Below, in pieces: positions 1 through 4,630 of a stretch of 5,902 bases of DNA (position 1 is its first letter; the number at the start of each line of letters is the position of its first letter). Made by a program: the position numbers and the translations under genes. The notes below the pieces were generated by a model, which saw only the letters and a list, made by a program, of their open reading frames with translations, was not told where the DNA came from and ran no database searches. Origin of the DNA: an uncultured Methanomassiliicoccaceae archaeon (GTDB taxonomy: Archaea; Thermoplasmatota; Thermoplasmata; Methanomassiliicoccales; Methanomethylophilaceae); assembly GCA_945492685.1 (NCBI GenBank), contig CALYUZ010000063.1, positions 1 through 5,902 on the forward strand. Direction: 5' to 3'.

Positions 1-14
1 GGGCCCCCGTAGGA

Positions 15-245
15 TCAGCAGAATTCGGTTTTGTCGCTGTCGAGGACCTCGTTCCAGAGTCTGATGGTCTCCTGGGCGTCCTCTTCATCCATGACGTGGA
101 TCGCGAATCCGGCGTGGACGACAGCCCAGTCGCCGACGTTGGCATCGACCATCGACAGGTTTGCCTGTCTGGTGACTCCTCCGAAGTCGACATCTCCCAT
201 GTCCCCGTTGATGTTCACGATCTTACCCGGTATTGCCAAGCACAT
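15..245 (-). CDS. hypC: [NiFe]-hydrogenase maturation chaperone HypC/HupF
   Basis: A 76-residue protein of the usual HypC size. It begins MCLAIPGKIV, the family signature; after removal of Met, Cys2 is the essential residue that contacts HypD and the hydrogenase large-subunit precursor. The later conserved stretch HAGFAIHVMDEEDA (about residues 44-57) is also typical. By family knowledge it is a cytosolic chaperone that works with HypD in carrying and inserting the Fe(CN)2CO group of the [NiFe] active site. The ATG lies 4 nt after the nac stop, and its Shine-Dalgarno GGAGTGAT covers the last nac codons and stop, so translation is probably coupled to nac. The last residue is a Cys (Cys76), which I do not know as a family feature. 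No hypD or other hyp gene is visible; only 14 nt lie downstream. Family assignment is very secure. Confidence 0.96.
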   Translation of the reverse strand: MCLAIPGKIVNINGDMGDVDFGGVTRQANLSMVDANVGDWAVVHAGFAIHVMDEEDAQETIRLWNEVLDSDKTEFC

Positions 246-249
246 GTTA

Positions 250-618
250 TCACTCCGACATGATCTTCAGGATGGCCTCTGCGGGCTGTCCGTCGGTCGC
301 CGTAAGGGCCTCGACCGCCTTCTCGCGGTCGCAACCTGTCTGCGACATGACGAGCTCCACGTCCTCGGATGCGAAGGTCACTGCAGGTGCCTCCTCTCCC
401 GCGGCTCCGAGTTCCCTGACGGTCTCGACACCGCTGATCTGATAGCTCTTGCTTCCGCCCATTTCGACACAGACGACATCGGCACCTCTGATGACGATCT
501 CGTTGGTCTTGGTTCTGATGATGACCTCGGTGACATCGTCGATGGACGTCTGTTTGATGCCCATCTTCTTCATCGCCTGCTTCATCTGACGGTCGTTCAT
601 TCTCATTCCGCCGGCCAT
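250..618 (-). CDS. nac: Archaeal nascent polypeptide-associated complex protein (NAC)
   Basis: This 122-residue protein is homologous to eukaryotic alpha-NAC; in archaea it forms a homodimer that binds ribosomes and nascent chains. The N-terminus is Met/Lys-rich and ends in KQAMKKMGIKQ, the typical archaeal start. A NAC beta-barrel domain follows (about residues 17-63, with EVIIRTKTNEIVIRG and SYQISG). An acidic/Ala linker leads to a C-terminal UBA helix bundle (about 85-120). I chose the ATG at 618 because AGGTG lies 6 nt upstream and because MAGGMRMNDRQMK resembles known archaeal NAC starts. A GTG at 627 (protein 3 residues longer, MSN first) is the alternative, with GAGG only 4 nt before it. 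The gap to the alaX stop is 18-27 nt, and hypC follows after 4 nt, so the three genes form one transcription unit. Family assignment is secure; the start is less so. Confidence 0.93.
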   Translation of the reverse strand: MAGGMRMNDRQMKQAMKKMGIKQTSIDDVTEVIIRTKTNEIVIRGADVVCVEMGGSKSYQISGVETVRELGAAGEEAPAVTFASEDVELVMSQTGCDREKAVEALTATDGQPAEAILKIMSE

Positions 619-645
619 GTTCGACACCTATCCTCTTTCAGTTCT

Positions 646-1824
646 TTAAATCAGCGATTTCCTCACAGCCTCGACCAGTGATTTCAGCACGTCATCTGCG
701 ACGGCGACATCGGGAACCCCTCCCTGCGAGAAGTCGGACTTGCCTCCGCCCCTTCCTCCGAACTCCTTGAGCACGTTTCCGAGGACCTCCTTGCAGTTCA
801 CCCTCTTGTCACCGGATGCGAGCACCACGGACACGGTTTCCCCCACGGAGACATATGCTGCGACCCCACCCTTGGATTTGGCGGATTCCGCGGCATCGGT
901 TATGACCGATCTGTCCGCAGCGGGGATCTTGGCGGAGAACACGGGGCATCCGTTCACATTCTCTGGCTGGATGGAGGAGAGGATGGTGCGCACGGCATCC
1001 TTCAGCATCTTCCTGTCCATCTCCAGCTCGCGCCTCATGTTGGCCACGGCGCGGGGGGAGTCCTCGACCTTGCATCCGATCTCGTCGACGATCTCCAGGG
1101 CGGTTACGGCCAGGTCGTTGGCGGCATCCTTCGCGGCGTTGCCGACCTTGAATTCAATCGTGACCCCCTCCTTTCCCGCCGAGACCTTGCGGTCCACGAT
1201 GAGCATCTCCAGTTCGGATGTCTCCATCACATGCACACCGCTGCAGGCGGACAGGTCAATGTCACCGATGGCCACGACGGAGATCTGCTCCCCCTCGGGG
1301 ATCCTGTCAAGTTTGATCCTGACGTTCTCGAGTTCGGGGTCGTCCCTGTCCATGATGCTCTTGGTCACAGGGAGGTTGTCCCTGATGGCCTGGTTGGCGA
1401 AGGCCACCGCGGCCCTGATCTGCTCCCAGGAGAGGTCGTGGTTAACGATGACGTACTTGCTCTCGGGGGAGATGTAGATCTTGGTGATCGTCAGGTCGGG
1501 ACACTGCCTCTTGAGGGAGCAGAAGAGCAGGTGCTCCCCGGTGTGTCCCTGCATGAGGTCGTAGCGTCTTTCCCAGTCCACGCTGCACCATATCCTCTCT
1601 CCGACCTTCAGGTCGTTCCCGGGGACGATGTGCACTATCTCGTCACCCTTGTAGTGGACGTCCGTGACCGCCTTGCCGCGGATCATGCCGGTGTCGCACA
1701 CCTGTCCGCCTCCTCCGGGGTAGAATGCGGTGCAGTCAAGCACAACTTCGTCCCCGTTGACGGAGACGACGTGTGCCTCGAACTCGAACGTGTAGCCGTC
1801 GTGCCTGAAGATCTCGTCTGCCAT
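646..1824 (-). CDS. alaX: AlaX-L type alanyl-tRNA trans-editing protein (with C-terminal DHHA1 domain)
   Basis: A free-standing relative of the AlaRS editing half, which hydrolyses Ala wrongly attached to tRNAs such as tRNA(Ser). The N-terminal beta-barrel has FYPGGGGQ (about residues 34-41). The zinc/editing site is HTGEH (His94, His98) plus CSGVH (Cys194, His198), all intact. A helical linker leads to a DHHA1-like C-terminus with the Gly-rich GGRGGGKSDFSQGG near residues 356-369. I chose the ATG at 1824 for five reasons: MADEIFRHDGYTFEFEA matches the usual AlaX start; the resulting 392 residues fit long AlaX proteins; AGGCGATC (7 of 8 to the archaeal SD) sits 3 nt upstream; a TATA-like box is 42-48 nt upstream; and codons between 1902 and 1825 (TTA, ATA, CAA, GGG, TCG) differ from those after it. 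An ATG at 1902 (418 residues) cannot be fully excluded. It heads the alaX-nac-hypC cluster. Confidence 0.93.
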   Translation of the reverse strand: MADEIFRHDGYTFEFEAHVVSVNGDEVVLDCTAFYPGGGGQVCDTGMIRGKAVTDVHYKGDEIVHIVPGNDLKVGERIWCSVDWERRYDLMQGHTGEHLLFCSLKRQCPDLTITKIYISPESKYVIVNHDLSWEQIRAAVAFANQAIRDNLPVTKSIMDRDDPELENVRIKLDRIPEGEQISVVAIGDIDLSACSGVHVMETSELEMLIVDRKVSAGKEGVTIEFKVGNAAKDAANDLAVTALEIVDEIGCKVEDSPRAVANMRRELEMDRKMLKDAVRTILSSIQPENVNGCPVFSAKIPAADRSVITDAAESAKSKGGVAAYVSVGETVSVVLASGDKRVNCKEVLGNVLKEFGGRGGGKSDFSQGGVPDVAVADDVLKSLVEAVRKSLI

Positions 1825-1865
1825 GTCGATCGCCTGTTGTATGACCGCCCCATCCGCACCGTCCG

Positions 1866-1872
1866 ATAAATA
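1866..1872 (-). promoter_or_regulatory. TATA-like box, probable promoter of alaX-nac-hypC
   Basis: On the minus strand the sequence reads TGTATTTATC, with core TATTTAT. A start site about 26 nt downstream would fall near 1843 and give a leader of roughly 19 nt containing the SD-like AGGCGATC before the ATG at 1824. A second minus-strand candidate, TATAAAGG near 1917-1910, is simply the opposite strand of the lrp TATA box. The spacing is good but this is inferred from sequence only. Confidence 0.5.
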
Positions 1873-1911
1873 CAGTGTGATGGGGGTTTTCGGGGCTTCC
1901 ATCGACCAACC

Positions 1912-1917
1912 TTTATA
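1912..1917 (+). promoter_or_regulatory. TATA box and SD of the Lrp/AsnC gene
   Basis: TTTATA in the context CTTTATACAT lies about 38 nt before the ATG at 1953. This predicts a start site near 1940 and a leader of about 12 nt that holds the SD AGGGAG (1941-1946), 6 nt before the ATG. The box lies in the 128-bp region shared with the divergent alaX cluster. Confidence 0.6.
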
Positions 1918-1920
1918 CAT

Positions 1921-1943
1921 CCTAATGGATTCAGCATCCAAGG
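1921..1943 (+). promoter_or_regulatory. Imperfect dyad over the predicted lrp start site (candidate operator)
   Basis: TGGAT (1926-1930) and ATCCA (1936-1940) face each other across the 5-nt spacer TCAGC, with weaker CC/GG symmetry outside. The dyad lies between the TATA box and the start codon, where binding would block transcription of the regulator. Lrp-family proteins bind short degenerate dyads and often repress themselves, but the match here is short and could be chance. Confidence 0.25.
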
Positions 1944-1952
1944 GAGATTCAA

Positions 1953-2420
1953 ATGTCCTTGGAAGACTACGATGAGCTGGACAAACGTATAATCGAGCTG
2001 CTCTGCAGATCCAGTCAGGGCTCATATAGGCAGATCGCCAAACAGCTCAACGTCCACCCGACCACCCTCATCCAGAGGGTCAAGAACCTCGAATCCAAAG
2101 GTGTCATCCAAGGGTACCGTGCAAGCGTCGACTACATGAAGCTCGGCTTCGAGTACATGGGGATGGTCAGCGTCTACGCGGACAATGTGGTCTCGGTCCA
2201 GGATGAGATAGCCAAGATCCCACAGGTGATATCCATCTTCGACGTCACCGGCGAGAGCGACTGCATGGCGTGGATCGCATGCATCGATAGGGACGAGTTC
2301 TCCGCCGCGGTCAAGGCGATAAACGCCATCGATGGTGTGAAGAAGACTAACACGTCGGTCATTCTCGGAATCAAGAAGGACCCCTTCAGCTACATCCCCC
2401 CGATACTCGGGGAGCAGTAA
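1953..2420 (+). CDS. Lrp/AsnC family transcriptional regulator
   Basis: A 155-residue protein of typical Lrp/AsnC length. The N-terminal winged helix-turn-helix spans about residues 8-55 (LDKRIIELL at the start; SYRQIAKQLNVHPTTLIQRV as the HTH; LESKGVIQGY as the wing). The C-terminal RAM/ligand-binding alpha-beta domain spans about 65-140 and contains the conserved TGESD turn (99-103). By family knowledge it forms dimers or octamers, often binds an amino acid, and represses or activates genes nearby, including its own. It is divergent from alaX across 128 bp, so control of the alaX cluster is possible but not shown. The target and ligand cannot be read from the sequence, so I give no gene symbol. 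The ATG has a good SD (AGGGAG) and a TATA box at the right distance. Confidence 0.93.
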   Translation: MSLEDYDELDKRIIELLCRSSQGSYRQIAKQLNVHPTTLIQRVKNLESKGVIQGYRASVDYMKLGFEYMGMVSVYADNVVSVQDEIAKIPQVISIFDVTGESDCMAWIACIDRDEFSAAVKAINAIDGVKKTNTSVILGIKKDPFSYIPPILGEQ

Positions 2421-2426
2421 TCCAAA

Positions 2427-2475
2427 CCCCTCCCCTCCCCCATACATCACGGTGATGTGGGCGGTCAACCGACCG
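2427..2475. promoter_or_regulatory. lrp-aspS spacer: C-rich run and two dyads
   Basis: Downstream of the lrp stop there is a 15-nt pyrimidine run, CCCCTCCCCTCCCCC (2427-2441). It is followed by a perfect 7+1+7 dyad ACATCAC-G-GTGATGT (2444-2458) and then CGGTC-AACC-GACCG (2462-2475). The first dyad could fold as a 5-bp stem and end the lrp transcript, although no T-run follows. The second lies 9 nt upstream of the aspS TATA region, where it could be an operator. Neither function is demonstrated by sequence alone. Confidence 0.3.
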
Positions 2476-2484
2476 TCGCCACCA

Positions 2485-2494
2485 TTTTTATATA
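2485..2494 (+). promoter_or_regulatory. TATA box of aspS
   Basis: TTTTTATATA is the strongest TATA element in the window, in an otherwise GC-rich context. It predicts a start site near 2515-2520 and a leader of about 20 nt containing GAGGCG (2525-2530), 5 nt before the ATG at 2536. The box lies inside a longer open frame that begins at 2452, which argues that the upstream starts are not used. Confidence 0.7.
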
Positions 2495-2535
2495 CCCTCC
2501 TAAATAGCGTGCGATATAGTAATAGAGGCGCTCTC

Positions 2536-4356
2536 ATGAGAAGAACAAACACATGCGGCGAACTGAGGGCCGCGGACCTCGGTAAAAAGGTGTGTCTCCA
2601 GGGATGGGTCAGATTCTCCAGGGACCACGGAGGGGTCGCTTTCATCGACCTCGCGGACAGGTACGGAATCACACAGATCGTCTTCGACCCCGAGGACCTT
2701 CCCGCAGGCACCAATGTCCAGCGCTTATCGGACATCATGAAGACATTCACCCGCGAGTCCGTCGTATCCATCGACGGTATCGTCAGGAAGAGGGTCGAGG
2801 GTACCGAGGACGGAAGGAACCCCACAGGGGAGATCGAGGTGCTCATCACCGATGCGGAGCTCCTCAACAAATCCGCCGCACCCCCCTTCGAGCTGGGAGA
2901 CCAGAAGGAGGGAGTCCTCCCCAACGAGGACGTCAGGATGAAGTACAGGTACCTGGACCTCAGGAGGACCGAGATGATCCAGGCCATGGAGTTCAGGAGC
3001 AAACTCGTCCACCTGGCGAGGCAGTACCTGGAGCAGAACGGTTTCCTCGAGATCGAGACCCCCATCCTGGGAAGGTCCACCCCCGAGGGAGCAAGGGACT
3101 ACGTCGTTCCCTCCAGGGTCCACCCCGGAACATTCTACGCACTTCCCCAGTCCCCCCAGCAGTTCAAGCAGATGCTCATGGTCGCCAGCATGGACCGCTA
3201 CTATCAGGTCGCAAGGTGCTTCCGTGACGAGGACTCCAGGAAGGACAGGCAGCCCGAGTTCACCCAGCTGGACCTGGAGATGTCGTTCGTCGACATGAAG
3301 GACATCCAGGACATGATGGAGGGAATGGTCTCATACATCTGGAAGGGACTCTACGGACAGGAGCTCCAGACCCCCTTCCCCCACATCGCATACCGCGATG
3401 CCATGGAGAGGTTCGGATCCGACAAGCCCGACATGAGGTACGGTCTCGAGTTCGTCAAGCTGACCGATGTGGTCAGGGACGCACCCTACAAGATCTTCCA
3501 GAACATCCTCGCAGAGGGCGGAATCGTCGCAGGAATGAACCTGAAGGCCGACATCGCCGGTGAGAAGATCGGAAGGAACGATGTGGACCGTTACATCCAC
3601 TACGCCAAGAAGGTCGGACTCGGAGGACTCACCTGGATGAGGTGTGTCAACGGAAAGCTCGAGAGCAACATCGTGAAGTACTTCACACCCGAGATCCTCG
3701 AGAACATCAAGACCACCATGGGCGCGGAGGAGGGCGACCTGCTGTTCATCGTCGCCGGACCCTGGAAGGCCACATACGAGAGCGCAGGATTCCTCAGGAA
3801 GAAGATCGCGGAGGATCTGGACATCGTTCCCAAGGACCAGTTCCAGTTCTTCTGGATGGATCAGTGCCCCATGTTCGAGGTCGATCCCGTCTCCGGAAAG
3901 TACGATGCGTTCCACCACCCCTTCGTCCTTCCCGAGAACGATCTGGACGATGAGTACGTCGGAGGAGCATGCTTCGACCTGTGCCTGAACGGAAACGAGC
4001 TCGGTTCCGGATCCCTGCGTATCCACGACCCCGAACTCCAGAAGGCCGTGTTCCATAAGCTCGGAATGGATGACGAGAGGATCGAGAGGAGCTTCGGCTA
4101 CTTCGTCGAGATGCTCAGCTACGGTGCACCTCCCCACGGAGGAATCGCCATCGGAATCGACAGGCTGTGCGCCATCCTCCTGAACAAGGACACCATCAGG
4201 GAGGTCATCGCCTTCCCCAAGAACAAGAGGGCGGTGTCCCTGCTCGACGGATCCCCGTCCAAGATCGACGACGAGAAGCTCGAAGAGCTCCAGATCATCT
4301 CCCTCGCAGGGGATCTGGACCTCGGTGACTTCGAGGAGTCGGACGATTCCGAGTGA
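2536..4356 (+). CDS. aspS: Bacterial-type aspartyl-tRNA synthetase, predicted non-discriminating (Asp-tRNA(Asp/Asn) ligase)
   Basis: A class II synthetase of 606 residues. Bacterial AspRSs are about 590 residues, whereas archaeal ones are about 430. Domains in order: OB-fold anticodon-binding domain (about 1-110, MRRTNTCGEL, GWVRFSRDHGG); catalytic core with QSPQQFKQ, motif 2 FRDEDSRKDRQPEFTQ (Arg230); the bacterial GAD insertion (about 295-430, begins GSDKP); core resumption with HHPF, GSGSLRIHDP, and motif 3 GIAIGIDR (Arg543). An acidic tail, GDLDLGDFEESDDSE, ends it. His31 in RDHGG and Gly89 in VEGTEDG align with His31 and Gly82 of the non-discriminating P. aeruginosa enzyme; E. coli, which is discriminating, has Leu and Lys there. 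It should therefore charge both tRNA(Asp) and tRNA(Asn), with GatCAB amidating the latter. It is convergent with gatB. Arg (AGG) codon use resembles that of its neighbours, suggesting old rather than recent transfer. The long-frame start at 2452 is rejected because the TATA box lies within it. Confidence 0.96.
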   Translation: MRRTNTCGELRAADLGKKVCLQGWVRFSRDHGGVAFIDLADRYGITQIVFDPEDLPAGTNVQRLSDIMKTFTRESVVSIDGIVRKRVEGTEDGRNPTGEIEVLITDAELLNKSAAPPFELGDQKEGVLPNEDVRMKYRYLDLRRTEMIQAMEFRSKLVHLARQYLEQNGFLEIETPILGRSTPEGARDYVVPSRVHPGTFYALPQSPQQFKQMLMVASMDRYYQVARCFRDEDSRKDRQPEFTQLDLEMSFVDMKDIQDMMEGMVSYIWKGLYGQELQTPFPHIAYRDAMERFGSDKPDMRYGLEFVKLTDVVRDAPYKIFQNILAEGGIVAGMNLKADIAGEKIGRNDVDRYIHYAKKVGLGGLTWMRCVNGKLESNIVKYFTPEILENIKTTMGAEEGDLLFIVAGPWKATYESAGFLRKKIAEDLDIVPKDQFQFFWMDQCPMFEVDPVSGKYDAFHHPFVLPENDLDDEYVGGACFDLCLNGNELGSGSLRIHDPELQKAVFHKLGMDDERIERSFGYFVEMLSYGAPPHGGIAIGIDRLCAILLNKDTIREVIAFPKNKRAVSLLDGSPSKIDDEKLEELQIISLAGDLDLGDFEESDDSE

Positions 4357-4370
4357 TTCTGAAACCTCAA

Positions 4371-4397
4371 ACCCCTGCGGGACTCTCCCGTGGGGGT
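4371..4397 (+). terminator. Hairpin after aspS, probable terminator
   Basis: ACCCCTGCGGGA (4371-4382) pairs with TCCCGTGGGGGT (4386-4397) over 12 positions, two of them G-T, with a CTC loop. It begins 14 nt after the aspS stop and is followed by only a short CTTATC. The stem is strong, but the T-run expected of archaeal termination is weak, so it may instead protect the 3' end. Confidence 0.55.
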
Positions 4398-4420
4398 CTT
4401 ATCACCCGTCTCCGATTGGA

Positions 4421-4459
4421 TTATTGTTATCCTAAAATAATTTAGGAATAACTAAATAA
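4421..4459. repeat. AT-rich imperfect inverted repeat between aspS and gatB
   Basis: TTATT-GTTAT-CCTAAA (4421-4436) is mirrored by TTTAGG-A-ATAAC-TA-AATAA (4441-4459) around an ATAA loop, with a one-base and a two-base bulge on the right arm. It stands out as an AT island in a GC-rich chromosome. Its right end, TAAATAAT (4453-4460), could serve as a TATA box for a small plus-strand transcript. It could otherwise be a terminator element for aspS or a protein-binding site. Confidence 0.45.
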
Positions 4460-4480
4460 TAGGAAACGGTCACAGTTTCG

Positions 4481-4531
4481 ATGATAGTCGGTCCTAAAAC
4501 CGTCAGGAAGAAGGGCAACCGTAAGGAGTGA
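4481..4531 (+). CDS. Possible 16-codon leaderless mini-ORF (hypothetical)
   Basis: ATG to TGA encodes MIVGPKTVRKKGNRKE, a short and very basic peptide of unknown function. There is no well-placed SD (AGGAAA lies about 16 nt upstream). However, TAAATAAT at 4453-4460 is centred about 25 nt before the ATG, which would place transcription start at or near the A of the ATG, as in archaeal leaderless mRNAs. A 7-bp hairpin (4510-4516 with 4532-4538) spans its end, and a hairpin plus T4 lies at 4563-4582. The segment could equally be a non-coding RNA, a decayed gene end, or chance. I do not recognise the peptide. Confidence 0.2.
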   Translation: MIVGPKTVRKKGNRKE

Positions 4532-4540
4532 GCCCTTCAT

Positions 4541-4582
4541 CCGGCCAGTGTTTTCCTCACCTGTTCCTGGCCGGAACCTTTT
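4541..4582 (+). terminator. Inverted repeat with T-run in the convergent spacer
   Basis: CCGGCCAG (4541-4548) and CTGGCCGG (4567-4574) are perfect 8-bp arms with an 18-nt loop. An alternative shorter stem, GTTCC-TGGCC-GGAAC (4563-4577), is followed by CTTTT ending at 4582. Either would act as a plus-strand terminator for a small transcript or for read-through from aspS. The arms are also complementary to the nearby 4606-4623 hairpin, so several folds are possible. Confidence 0.4.
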
Positions 4583-4605
4583 ATCAGAAGTTATGAAGTG
4601 GTTTT

Positions 4606-4623
4606 CCGGCCCCGAAGGGCCGG
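4606..4623 (-). terminator. UUCG-capped hairpin just after gatB
   Basis: Read on the minus strand, CCGGCCC-TTCG-GGGCCGG is a perfect 7-bp GC stem closed by the very stable C(UUCG)G tetraloop, starting 7 nt after the gatB stop. The bases that follow on that strand are AAAACC, not a T-run. It therefore looks more like a 3'-end stabiliser or a pause element than a classical intrinsic terminator. Confidence 0.55.
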
Positions 4624-4630
4624 ATGTGGA

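Noticed and set aside
1825..2025. Longer alaX reading frame beginning at 2025 inside the lrp gene
   Set aside because: It would overlap 73 nt of lrp on the other strand and both promoters, and its added residues have no family match and different codon use.
2427..2441. G-quadruplex on the minus strand of the C-rich run
   Set aside because: Only three runs of four or more G are present, so a standard three-tier quadruplex lacks its fourth run.
2452..2535. 28-residue N-terminal extension of AspRS
   Set aside because: The extension translates the TATA box and leader; AspRS proteins normally start at the MRRTNTCGEL position, which has its own SD.
3331..4137. Long minus-strand open frame opposite aspS (268 codons)
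   Set aside because: It is a shadow of the high-GC aspS codons, with a low-complexity Leu/Val/Glu-rich product and no recognisable domain.
4460..4600. tRNA or C/D-box guide RNA in the convergent spacer
   Set aside because: No cloverleaf arms or TTCGA-type T-loop are seen, and GATGATA at 4480 does not pair with a D box and D'/C' set at proper spacing.
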